DNA from: an uncultured Burkholderiales bacterium | GTDB taxonomy: Bacteria; Pseudomonadota; Gammaproteobacteria; Burkholderiales; Burkholderiaceae_C | NCBI GenBank assembly: GCA_937891665.1 | Contig: CALAGS010000139.1 | Span: 23,807-87,806 of the forward strand | Reading direction: 5' to 3' | Length of the DNA: 64,000 nucleotides | Shown here: piece after piece, positions 42,823-51,491 of the stretch | Layout of the letters: each line of letters opens with the position of its first letter | Numbering within the stretch: position 1 is the first letter of the stretch | Made by a program: the position numbers and the translations under genes | The notes under the pieces: model-generated | What the model saw: only the letters and a program-made list of their open reading frames with translations | What the model was told of the DNA's origin: nothing | Databases searched by the model: none

Positions 42823-44160
42823 ATGAAGCTTCGTCAACTCGCTCTAGCCGTTACAGTGGCTGCTGCAGGACTTTCCAGCGCGCTGGTCAGTACTGTTGCT
42901 ACCGCACAAACCAAAGAGCAATTCTTCCCCGTGCTGGTGTACAGAACGGGTGCTTATGCGCCCAATGGCGTGCCATTTGCCAATGGTTACGTCGACTATC
43001 TCAAGCTCGTCAATGCGCGTGGCGGCATCAACGGCGTGAAAGTCAGTTTCGAAGAATGCGAAACAGGCTATGCCACAGACCGAGGTGTGGAGTGCTATGA
43101 GCGCCTGAAAGGCAAAAATGGCGGCGCCACAGTGTTCCAGCCTTTGTCAACCGGCATTACCTTTGCCCTGACTGAAAAAGCCCCTGGCGACAAGATTCCT
43201 TTGATCACCGCTGGCTACGGCCGCAGCGAATCTTCTGACGGTGGTGTTTTCAAATGGAACTTCCCATTGGCCGGCACATACTGGGTGGCGGGTGACGTGA
43301 TCATCCAAGACATTGCCAAAAAAGCAGGCGGCGCTGACAAGCTCAAAGGCAAGCACGTTGCTTTGGTTTACCACGACAGCCCCTTCGGCAAAGAAGCCAT
43401 CCCTATTTTGCAAGAGCGCGCAGCCATGCACGGCTTCAAGCTCAGCTTGTTGCCCGTGACACACCCTGGCGTTGAGCAAAAGTCAACCTGGTTGCAAATT
43501 CGCCGCGATCGCCCTGACTACGTTGTCAACTGGGGTTGGGGTGTGATGAACTCCACCTTGCTCAAAGAAGCGCAAGCCACTGGTTACCCACGTGAGAAGA
43601 TTTATGGCGTGTGGTGGGCTGGTGCTGAGCCCGATGTGAAAGACGTTGGCATGGGCGCTAAGGGCTACAACGCCATCACCATGCAACACGGTGCCGAGAA
43701 GGGCTCTGCTGTTGTGAAAGAAGTGCTTGAGAAAATTCACGCCAAAGGCCAAGGCACAGGTCCTAAGGACGAAGTCGGTGAAGTGCTTTACATGCGCGGT
43801 TTGTTTAGCGCCATGTTTGCTATTGAAGGCGTTCGTCAAGCCCAAGAAAAATACGGCAAAGGCAAAGTCATGTCTGGCGAGCAAGCTCGTTGGGGTTATG
43901 AAAACTTGAACCTGACACAAGCCAAATTGGACACCTTGGGCTTCAAGGGTGTGTTGCGTCCTGTTTCAACATCTTGTGCCGACCACATGGGCGCCAACTG
44001 GGCCCGTATTCACACATGGAACGGCAGCAAGTGGGAATTCTCTAGCGACTGGTACCAGGCCGATGAACAAATCATCAAGCCCATGGTGAAAGCCGCTGCC
44101 GACAAATATGCGGCAGAAAAGAAACTGACACGCCGTACACCGGCTGACTGCCAGTCTTAA
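42823..44160 (+). CDS. ABC transporter substrate-binding protein (LivK-like)
   Basis: Signal peptide MKLRQLALAVTVAAAGLSSALVSTVATAQ; YRTGAYAPNGVPFANGYVDYLKLVNARGGINGVKV; ATG at 42823. Confidence 0.92.
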   Translation: MKLRQLALAVTVAAAGLSSALVSTVATAQTKEQFFPVLVYRTGAYAPNGVPFANGYVDYLKLVNARGGINGVKVSFEECETGYATDRGVECYERLKGKNGGATVFQPLSTGITFALTEKAPGDKIPLITAGYGRSESSDGGVFKWNFPLAGTYWVAGDVIIQDIAKKAGGADKLKGKHVALVYHDSPFGKEAIPILQERAAMHGFKLSLLPVTHPGVEQKSTWLQIRRDRPDYVVNWGWGVMNSTLLKEAQATGYPREKIYGVWWAGAEPDVKDVGMGAKGYNAITMQHGAEKGSAVVKEVLEKIHAKGQGTGPKDEVGEVLYMRGLFSAMFAIEGVRQAQEKYGKGKVMSGEQARWGYENLNLTQAKLDTLGFKGVLRPVSTSCADHMGANWARIHTWNGSKWEFSSDWYQADEQIIKPMVKAAADKYAAEKKLTRRTPADCQS

Positions 44161-44169
44161 AAAACTGGA

Positions 44170-44248
44170 GGCCGCAGAGAGTGCGGCCATTTGGCACTGC
44201 GAAAGCAGTTGCCAAATGAAAGTCTCAAGGCTTGAGATTTTCATTTGG
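44170..44248 (+). other. Intercistronic multi-hairpin structure before livF
   Basis: GGCCGCA-gagag-TGCGGCC (44170-44188); ATTTGGCACTGC-GAAA-GCAG(t)TGCCAAAT (44189-44217); CCAAATGAAA-g-TCTCAAG-g-CTTGAGA-t-TTTCATTTGG (44212-44248); the last two share CCAAAT. Confidence 0.75.
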
Positions 44249-44265
44249 TCATAAAGGCAGAGTCC

Positions 44266-45075
44266 ATGAGCGATAAAAAAATTGTATTGAATGTCAATGG
44301 CATTGAAGTCATTTACAACCACGTGATCTTGGTCTTGAAGGGTGTCTCCCTGCAAGTTCCAGAGCAAGGCATTGTGGCAATTTTGGGTGGCAATGGTGCG
44401 GGCAAAACCACCACCTTGCGGGCCATTTCCAATCTGCTCAAAGGTGAGCGCGGCGATGTCACCAAGGGCAGCATTGAGCTGCGTGGTGAGCGCATTGAAA
44501 ACCTCACCCCTGCCGATTTGGTGAACCGCGGTGTGGTGCAAGTGATGGAGGGTCGTCACTGCTTTGCGCACCTCACCATTGAAGAAAATCTCATGACGGG
44601 CAGCTACACGCGCAAGGACAAAGGTGAAATTGCGGCCAACCTTGAAAAGGTGTACACCTATTTCCCACGTCTCAAAACACGTCGCACTTCACAAGCCGCT
44701 TACACCTCAGGTGGTGAACAACAAATGTGTGCCATTGGCCGCGCCTTGATGACCAACCCGAGCGTCATGCTTTTGGACGAACCTTCGATGGGATTGGCCC
44801 CACAAATTGTGGAAGAGGTGTTCAACATCGTCAAAGATTTGAACGAGAAAGAAAAAGTCACGTTCTTGATTGCAGAGCAAAACACCAACATGGCGCTCAA
44901 GTACTCCGACTATGGTTACATCATGGAGTCGGGTCGCATTGTGATGGATGGCTTGGCCGAGGACCTGCGAACCAACGAAGACGTGAAAGAGTTTTACCTG
45001 GGCATGGGCGGCGGCGAGCGCAAGAGCTTCAAAGATGTGAAGAGTTACAAACGGCGCAAGCGCTGGTTGGCTTAA
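44266..45075 (+). CDS. livF: Branched-chain-type ABC transporter ATP-binding protein LivF
   Basis: GVSLQVPEQGIVAILGGNGAGKTTTLRAISNLL; YTSGGEQQMCAIGRALMTNPSVMLLDEPSMGLAP; ATG at 44266. Confidence 0.92.
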   Translation: MSDKKIVLNVNGIEVIYNHVILVLKGVSLQVPEQGIVAILGGNGAGKTTTLRAISNLLKGERGDVTKGSIELRGERIENLTPADLVNRGVVQVMEGRHCFAHLTIEENLMTGSYTRKDKGEIAANLEKVYTYFPRLKTRRTSQAAYTSGGEQQMCAIGRALMTNPSVMLLDEPSMGLAPQIVEEVFNIVKDLNEKEKVTFLIAEQNTNMALKYSDYGYIMESGRIVMDGLAEDLRTNEDVKEFYLGMGGGERKSFKDVKSYKRRKRWLA

Positions 45076-45103
45076 TTTTTCCAATCACATTCAAAGGATT
45101 TTT

Positions 45104-46366
45104 ATGAAGACGCACATGGATGCATTGGAAACGCGCGACCCTGCAGCGCGCGAAGCCGCCTTGCTGGCGGCATTGCCTGCTCAAGTTGCACATGCACAAA
45201 AAAATGCGCCTGCCTTTGCAGACATTTTGAGAGACGTTAACGCCGCCGACATCACGTCGCGCGCTGCACTGGCCAAATTGCCAGTGATCCGCAAATACGA
45301 ACTGCTTGAAAAACAAAAAGCCTCACGTGCCGCGGGTGGCAATGTGTTTGGTGGCTTCAGTGCTGTGAGCTATGGCGCAAAAATGCCACGCGTATTTTCC
45401 AGCCCAGGCCCTTTGTATGAGCCTGAAGGTTCGCGCGCAGATTACTGGCGCATGGCGCGTGCCATTGCGGCGGCTGGCTTTCAGTCGGGTGAACTCATTC
45501 ACAACTGTTTCAGCTACCATTTCACGCCCGCGGGCTCCATGATGGAAACCGGAGCCCATGCCTTGGGCTGCACGGTTTTTCCGGGCGGTATTGGCCAAAC
45601 AGAGCAGCAAGTGCAAACCATGTCTGAGTTGCAGCCGGCGGGTTACATTGGCACCCCCAGTTTCTTGAAAATCATTCTTGAAAAAGCGGCCGAAATGGGT
45701 GTGGCCTTGCCTTCTGTGAAAAAGGCGTTGGTCTCTGGCGAAGCCTTTCCACCCAGCTTGCGTGATTGGATGGCTGAACGTGGCGTCAATGCTTTTCAGT
45801 GCTACGCCACAGCAGATGTGGGCCTCATTGCTTATGAAACCAGCGCACGCCAAGGGCTGGTGATTGACGAAGGCGTGATCGTTGAAATTGTGCGACCTGG
45901 CACGGGCGATCCCGTTCCTGAAGGTGAAGTGGGCGAATTGGTCATTACCAGTTTGAACCCCGATTACCCCTTGATTCGTTTTGGCACGGGTGATTTGTCC
46001 GCCATCTTGGTGGGCGCCTGCCCAACAGGCCGCACCAACCAGCGAATCAAAGGTTGGATGGGACGTGCAGACCAAACCACCAAAGTGCGCGGTATGTTTG
46101 TGCATCCAGGCCAAGTGGCTGAGGTGGTGAAGCGATTCCCTGCCGCATTGCGTGCACGTTTGGTTGTCCAAGGTGAAATGGCCAATGACAGCATGGCGTT
46201 GCATGTGGAAACCACAGCAGCCTTCGGTGCTGAAGCCGAGTTGAAGGCGCAGATCGCCGAAGCCATTCGGGACATCACCAAATTGCGAAGCGATGTTCAT
46301 TTGGTGGCGCCCGGCACTTTGGCCAATGATGGCAAAGTGATTGAAGACGCACGCAGCTACCAATGA
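45104..46366 (+). CDS. Phenylacetate--CoA ligase-like AMP-forming enzyme
   Basis: PaaK-like layout: NCFSYHFTPAGSMMETGAHALGCTVFPGGIGQTEQQV; GELVITSLNPDYPLIRFGTGDLS; MGRADQTTKVRGMFVHPGQV. Confidence 0.88.
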   Translation: MKTHMDALETRDPAAREAALLAALPAQVAHAQKNAPAFADILRDVNAADITSRAALAKLPVIRKYELLEKQKASRAAGGNVFGGFSAVSYGAKMPRVFSSPGPLYEPEGSRADYWRMARAIAAAGFQSGELIHNCFSYHFTPAGSMMETGAHALGCTVFPGGIGQTEQQVQTMSELQPAGYIGTPSFLKIILEKAAEMGVALPSVKKALVSGEAFPPSLRDWMAERGVNAFQCYATADVGLIAYETSARQGLVIDEGVIVEIVRPGTGDPVPEGEVGELVITSLNPDYPLIRFGTGDLSAILVGACPTGRTNQRIKGWMGRADQTTKVRGMFVHPGQVAEVVKRFPAALRARLVVQGEMANDSMALHVETTAAFGAEAELKAQIAEAIRDITKLRSDVHLVAPGTLANDGKVIEDARSYQ

Positions 46367-46498
46367 AAATTTAATCTCGCCCAAAATAGGTGCGTTTGAG
46401 GCTTGGCTTCCCCTTAAAAAATGGGGTCTTGCTTGGACTGCTTAAGCTTTTGGGCGCGCTAAGACGTTACACTGACGTGTCCAATTTTAGGAGAAAAA

Positions 46499-47482
46499 AT
46501 GAAACGCTTGCTGGTTCTTGCAACGGCTGCCTTAGCTTTGGTAGCCAACGCTCAAAATTTCCCAGGCTCTAAGCCTATTTCAATCGTAGTTCCCTTTGCT
46601 GCGGGTGGTCCCACCGACAAAGTCGCTCGTGACCTGGCCGTGGCCATGGCCAAGACCATGCCCGGTGGCAATTTTGTGGTCGAGAACGTCGCTGGCGCCG
46701 GCGGCACCATTGGCGCAGGCAAGGTGGCACGTGCCAATCCAGATGGCCATTCATTGCTGTTGTTCCACATTGGCATGGCCGCAACGCCAGCCTTGTATCG
46801 CAAACTCTCTTACAAGCCTTTGGAAGACTTCGAGTTCTTGGGCATGGTCAATGATGTGCCCATGACTTTGGTTGGCAAACCCCAGTTGCCCGCCAACACC
46901 TACCGCGATTTTGAAAACTACATCCGTGCCAATGCTGGCAAGTTGAACATTGCGCATGCCGGTTTGGGTTCTGCGTCGCACATTTGTGGCATGTTGTGGC
47001 AAGCACAATTGCAGTCCAAAGAAGCCATGACCACCATTCCTTTTGGCGGTACAGCACCTGCCATGAATGCCTTGGTTGGCGGTCAGGTCGACGTCATGTG
47101 CGATCAAACCACCAACACCACGGCTCAAATTGAGTCTGGCCGTATCAAAGCATTTGCCGTGACCACCGCCAAGCCATTGTCTGATCACAAATCCTTGAAG
47201 TACTACCCTTCATTGCAAGAAATGGGCATGAAAGGTTTTGACCTCACCATTTGGCACGGTCTGTATGCACCCAAGGGTACACCCGCAGCCATCACCACCG
47301 CTTTGAATGAAGCCATGAAAAAAGCCTTGAAGGATCCTGAGTTCATCAAGAAGCAAGAAGGCCTGGGCGCTCTGGTTGTAACTGACAAGCGCGTAGAACC
47401 TGCAGAGCACAAAAAGTTTGTGGCTGCTGAAATTCAGAAAATCAAAGTGGCAGTGGATGCCAGCGGTAAATACGCTGATTGA
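46499..47482 (+). CDS. Bug/TctC-family tripartite tricarboxylate transporter substrate-binding protein
   Basis: FPGSKPISIVVPFAAGGPTDKVARDLA; VVENVAGAGGTIGAGKVARANPDGHSLL. Confidence 0.92.
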   Translation: MKRLLVLATAALALVANAQNFPGSKPISIVVPFAAGGPTDKVARDLAVAMAKTMPGGNFVVENVAGAGGTIGAGKVARANPDGHSLLLFHIGMAATPALYRKLSYKPLEDFEFLGMVNDVPMTLVGKPQLPANTYRDFENYIRANAGKLNIAHAGLGSASHICGMLWQAQLQSKEAMTTIPFGGTAPAMNALVGGQVDVMCDQTTNTTAQIESGRIKAFAVTTAKPLSDHKSLKYYPSLQEMGMKGFDLTIWHGLYAPKGTPAAITTALNEAMKKALKDPEFIKKQEGLGALVVTDKRVEPAEHKKFVAAEIQKIKVAVDASGKYAD

Positions 47483-47497
47483 AGTTGTCGTTCAAAG

Positions 47498-47528
47498 AAA
47501 AACCCGCCTGATGAGGCGGGTTTTTTTT
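47498..47528 (+). terminator. Rho-independent terminator
   Basis: AAACCCGCCTGATGAGGCGGGTTTTTTTT after the Bug-family gene. Confidence 0.85.
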
Positions 47529-47559
47529 CGTCCGAACAAGCCAGACTTCAGGACAAACA

Positions 47560-47988
47560 TTAATTCACAAACTGCTCAGAGCCCACAATGCCCAGCTTGG
47601 TCAGCCCCATACGCTGGGCACTGGCCATGACCAAGGCAACAGACTCGTACTTGGCTTTGGCGTGCGAGCGAATGTGCAATTCAGGTTGCGGTTGAGTGGC
47701 TGCCGCCTCTGTGAGTTTGAGCTCCAGATCGGCACGACCCGCTAAAGGACGGCCATTCCAATTGATCACACTGTTAGCGTCCACATCAATCTTGATGACC
47801 ACGGGGTCTATCTTTTTAGTGGGCGGTGTAGAAACCGGCATGTCCAAATTCACAGAGTGAAGTTGCGCCGGAATGGTGATGATCAGCATGATCAAGAGCA
47901 CCAGCATCACGTCAATCAAGGGCGTGGTGTTGATCTCCATCATCACTTCGGGTTCGTCGCTCGAACTGGAGCCTATGTTCATGGCCAT
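47560..47988 (-). CDS. exbD: ExbD/TolR family biopolymer transport protein (second copy)
   Basis: MMEINTTPLIDVMLVLLIMLIITIPAQLHSVNLDMP. Confidence 0.9.
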   Translation of the reverse strand: MAMNIGSSSSDEPEVMMEINTTPLIDVMLVLLIMLIITIPAQLHSVNLDMPVSTPPTKKIDPVVIKIDVDANSVINWNGRPLAGRADLELKLTEAAATQPQPELHIRSHAKAKYESVALVMASAQRMGLTKLGIVGSEQFVN

Positions 47989-48000
47989 GGTCTTGTTCCT

Positions 48001-48414
48001 TTATTGCGGCTCAGTGATGAATCCGACCTTGGTGATGCCGGCGCGCTGCACCGCAAACATCACCCGGCCCACCGACTCAAAGTCACTCTTGCCATCGCCC
48101 CGGATCTGAACTTCGGGCTGGGGTTTCATGACGGCAAACTTCTTCATGCGCTGCAGCAAGTCGTCTGAATTCTTAATGGGTGTGTCGTACAAGAAGATCT
48201 TGCCCTTCACATCCACCGAGATGATCACGGTCTCTGGCTTGGTCTCTCGCACCAAGTTTTTCTCTTTGGGCAAGTCCACCTTGATGGACGTGGTGACCAC
48301 GGGAATCGTGATCAAGAAGATGATCAAGAGCACCAACATCACGTCCACCAAGGGCGTGGTGTTGATCTCGCTCATGATCTCATCGTCTTTGTCTGAACCG
48401 ATGTTCATTGACAT
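48001..48414 (-). CDS. exbD: ExbD/TolR family biopolymer transport protein (first copy)
   Basis: MSEINTTPLVDVMLVLLIIFLITIPVVTTSIKVDLPKE. Confidence 0.9.
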   Translation of the reverse strand: MSMNIGSDKDDEIMSEINTTPLVDVMLVLLIIFLITIPVVTTSIKVDLPKEKNLVRETKPETVIISVDVKGKIFLYDTPIKNSDDLLQRMKKFAVMKPQPEVQIRGDGKSDFESVGRVMFAVQRAGITKVGFITEPQ

Positions 48415-48460
48415 GATGGGCCTCTCGGTAAATTGAGATGTGTCGAGTCAGTCAAATGAA

Positions 48461-49306
48461 TTACTTGTTGCTAGAAGCCAGTAACACAGAGTGCAAGTCA
48501 GAACCAAACGCGTTCACATCTTCCATGATGGCCTTGTTGCGGCGCACCAGCCAGTTGTAGCCCAGCACCGCAGGCACGGCCACTGCCAAACCAATGGCCG
48601 TCATGATCAAAGACTCGCCCACGGGGCCGGCCACTTTGTCGATCGACGCTTGGCCCGACATACCGATCTTGACCAGCGCGTTGTAGATACCCCAAACCGT
48701 GCCGAACAATCCCACGAAAGGTGAAGTAGAACCCACGGTAGCCAGAACGGCCAAGCCGTCTTGCATGCGGCTTTGAACGTTGCCAATGGCGCGCTGAATG
48801 CTTTGGGTGCTCCAAGTGTTGAAGTCCACCGCACCCAAAAGGCCGGTGTGCTTGTTGGCGCTCTCAAGTCCCTTTTCTGCAATGAAGCGGAAAGGGCTGT
48901 CTTCTGCCAAGCCGTCTGCGCCTTGGCGCAAAGAAGCCGCAGACCAGAACGAGTCTTGGGCGGCTTTGGCAAACTTGGCGGCCTTCGATTGCTCCAAGAA
49001 TTTGGTGATGATCACGTACCAAGAGCCCATGGACATGAGCACCAAGATGAGCAAAGTGCCCTTGGCCACGATGTCGCCTTGGGCCCACAAGGCGCTTAAG
49101 CCGTAGGGGTTTTCTTCGTGCGCTGAAGGCGCTGCTGCGGGTGCTGCCGCAGCAACAGGTGCGGCAGGCGCTGCCTCAGCAGCGGGTGCAGGTGCCGCAG
49201 CAGCAGGTGCTGCTTCTTTGGGCTTAGCCGCAAAGCTGGTGCTGGCCAAAGACAGGCCGGCTACCAAGCCGATGGCCAGGGCGAGAGTTTTGAGTTGCTT
49301 GATCAT
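48461..49306 (-). CDS. exbB: ExbB/MotA/TolQ proton channel family protein
   Basis: Signal peptide plus Ala/Pro-rich linker; TVGSTSPFVGLFGTVWGIYNALVKIGMSGQASIDKVAGPVGESLIMTAIGLAVAVPAVLGYN. Confidence 0.92.
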   Translation of the reverse strand: MIKQLKTLALAIGLVAGLSLASTSFAAKPKEAAPAAAAPAPAAEAAPAAPVAAAAPAAAPSAHEENPYGLSALWAQGDIVAKGTLLILVLMSMGSWYVIITKFLEQSKAAKFAKAAQDSFWSAASLRQGADGLAEDSPFRFIAEKGLESANKHTGLLGAVDFNTWSTQSIQRAIGNVQSRMQDGLAVLATVGSTSPFVGLFGTVWGIYNALVKIGMSGQASIDKVAGPVGESLIMTAIGLAVAVPAVLGYNWLVRRNKAIMEDVNAFGSDLHSVLLASSNK

Positions 49307-49379
49307 GGGAGGACTCCTCTGAAACGGATTCAATTAATTTAAAAAATGTTCAACAAATGGGTTGGGCTTGGAATGGGGT

Positions 49380-50066
49380 TTATTCCAAACGCCATGTGTA
49401 TTTCATGCTCGCCCAGCTTTGCTGAGGCTTGCCGTCTACTGTGGCGGGTTTGAACTGGCACTTGGACAAGCCAGCCCTGGCCGCTTCGTCCAAACGCCTA
49501 AAGCCCGAAGACTTCTCAATGGCAGACTCCATGACTTTGCCGTCAACGCCCACCAAGAACTTCAGCTGCACAGTGCCTTCTTCCTCCAAGCGCTTAGAAG
49601 CGCTGGGGTACTCAGGCTTTTCGCAACTGGAAGCACTGATGACTGCGGCGGTCACCACAGGCGGCGCTGGCGGTGCAGGGGGCGCAGGTGGCGCAGGCGG
49701 CGCCGACATTTGCACTGGCAAAGGCGAAGGCGGCGCCACAGGCTGGGGCGTGTTGGACACAGCCGCAATGGCGTTCACGGGGGGCGGCGTTGCCACAGCC
49801 ACTTCCACCGGCGGCACATAGGCGGGCGGGGGGGGCGGCAAATTCTTAGGGGGTGGAGGTGGGGGCGGCGGCGGAGGCGGAGGCGGAATGTCCGGCTTGG
49901 TTTCTTCCAAAAGAACGGCTTCTACCGGTCCTTTGATGACCTTCACAAACTTGCGCGCAAGTCCGGAATTGATGGCCCAAAACAGCAGCCCGTGCAAAAC
50001 CACCACCACAGTCAACCCGATCAGATGCTTTCGGGGTGTTCGCTGCCGGCTGGCGTAATCTATCAT
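49380..50066 (-). CDS. tonB: TonB energy transducer
   Basis: N-terminal TM helix, long Pro-rich region, C-terminal YPSASKRLEEEGTVQLKFLVGVDGKV; upstream of exbB. Confidence 0.92.
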   Translation of the reverse strand: MIDYASRQRTPRKHLIGLTVVVVLHGLLFWAINSGLARKFVKVIKGPVEAVLLEETKPDIPPPPPPPPPPPPPKNLPPPPPAYVPPVEVAVATPPPVNAIAAVSNTPQPVAPPSPLPVQMSAPPAPPAPPAPPAPPVVTAAVISASSCEKPEYPSASKRLEEEGTVQLKFLVGVDGKVMESAIEKSSGFRRLDEAARAGLSKCQFKPATVDGKPQQSWASMKYTWRLE

Positions 50067-50206
50067 GTCGTCATTACTCTTTCTGTGACCAAGCCACTTC
50101 AAAGGCGGACTTGAGCATCATGTTGTTAGATCAGAAGTCTATGACTGGCTATTGTAGTGAGCTAGTAGAGGCTAATTTGAGAGATATAGTAACCGAGCTT
50201 ATCCCA

Positions 50207-51481
50207 ATGCTCTTGATGATGAATATCCTTGCCTTCTTCAAAAAATCACCCCGACGTTTAAGCGCTTTGAAACCCATTTGCCGCTTGACCCTTGCTAGCT
50301 TCGCGTTCTGTTTGGGGATCTCTGTGCCCGCATTAGCACAAACCCCTATTCGTCCCGAGGTGGCCAAATCATTGCAGGCAGCGCAAGATGCGCTGAAGGC
50401 GGGTCAGCTAGACAGCGCACTGGCTCTTTCACAGCAAACTTTGGCCATGCCTGGCATCACGGCAGTTGAAAAGCCGCTCATACAGCGTACCTTGGCGGTT
50501 GCAGCCCTTCAGGCCAAAAACTTCCCCTTGGCAGTCAGCACCTTGGAAAACCTGATTCAAGAAATGCCAGAAAGCACACCTGCTGCGCAAAAACGCCCGC
50601 TCATTGAATCGCTGCTCAACGCCAGCCAGCAGGCGCAAGACTTCCCCAAACTTGTCGATTGGGCCCGAATTTATTTGAAGCTAGAAGGCAGCAACCCGTC
50701 TGTTCGGCCAGTCCTCATTCAAACCCTTTCCGTTTTGAAGCGCCATGACGAAGTGGTGCAAGAAATGAAAGAAAAAATGCGCCTAGACGAATCGGCCAAA
50801 GAGAAAACGCCAGAGAGCGAACTGCGCATGTTGGCGTTCAGTCAGCGCCAATTGAAAGACGAGGCGGGATACAGCGACACGCTCAAACGCTTGCTTCAAA
50901 ACTACCCCTCCAAGGCCTACTGGGCAGACATGATTCCGCGACTGGCGCGCCAAGCCAATTTCAATCCTCGCTTTGATTTGGACCTGTACCGATTGTTGGA
51001 GTTAACAGGCAACATAGAGGATGCCATTGAGTATGTTGACATGGCCAACTTGGCGCTCAAAGCGGGGCTGCCTGCAGAAGCCATGCGGGTGGTCGAGCAG
51101 GGCTATGCAAAGGGTCTTTTGGGCAAAGGCAGCGATGCTCCCAATCATCAAAAGCTGCGACAACAAATTCAACTGCGTCTGACTGAAGATGAAAAGGCCA
51201 TGCCTGGCTTAGAAAAGTCTGCCAGAGACGCCAACGCTTTGGCCAGTTTGGCCGATGTGTATGCCGCTCAACAGAAGTGGGAACAGTCACAAGCTCATTA
51301 CAGCAAAGCTTTGGCAATGGGTGGATTGCGCCGCGAAGCTGAAACGCGTTTGCACGCTGGCATTGCCTTGTTCAAATTAGGGCAAAAAGAGCAAGCCCAC
51401 ACAATGTGGGACAGTGTTCAAGGCGATGCCACTGCCGTTGAATTGGCGCAACTTTGGAAGACTTGGCGGCCCGTCAACTGA
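50207..51481 (+). CDS. Exported tetratricopeptide-repeat protein
   Basis: Signal-like segment SFAFCLGISVPALAQ; repeated helical TPR-like segments; start codon uncertain (ATG at 50207 preferred). Confidence 0.7.
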   Translation: MLLMMNILAFFKKSPRRLSALKPICRLTLASFAFCLGISVPALAQTPIRPEVAKSLQAAQDALKAGQLDSALALSQQTLAMPGITAVEKPLIQRTLAVAALQAKNFPLAVSTLENLIQEMPESTPAAQKRPLIESLLNASQQAQDFPKLVDWARIYLKLEGSNPSVRPVLIQTLSVLKRHDEVVQEMKEKMRLDESAKEKTPESELRMLAFSQRQLKDEAGYSDTLKRLLQNYPSKAYWADMIPRLARQANFNPRFDLDLYRLLELTGNIEDAIEYVDMANLALKAGLPAEAMRVVEQGYAKGLLGKGSDAPNHQKLRQQIQLRLTEDEKAMPGLEKSARDANALASLADVYAAQQKWEQSQAHYSKALAMGGLRREAETRLHAGIALFKLGQKEQAHTMWDSVQGDATAVELAQLWKTWRPVN

Positions 51482-51491
51482 GATTCAAAAC

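Noticed and set aside
46380-46460. CCCC-TTAAAAAA-TGGGG hairpin upstream of the Bug-family gene
   Set aside because: Stem only about 4 bp and no U-tract; too weak to call a terminator.
49362-50114. 250-aa plus-strand Arg/His/Gly-rich ORF opposite tonB
   Set aside because: Result of reading the polyproline-coding DNA on the other strand (RRRRRR runs); tonB is clearly the real gene.
50067-50206. Possible Fur box upstream of tonB
   Set aside because: No stretch matched the GATAAT-type Fur consensus convincingly.
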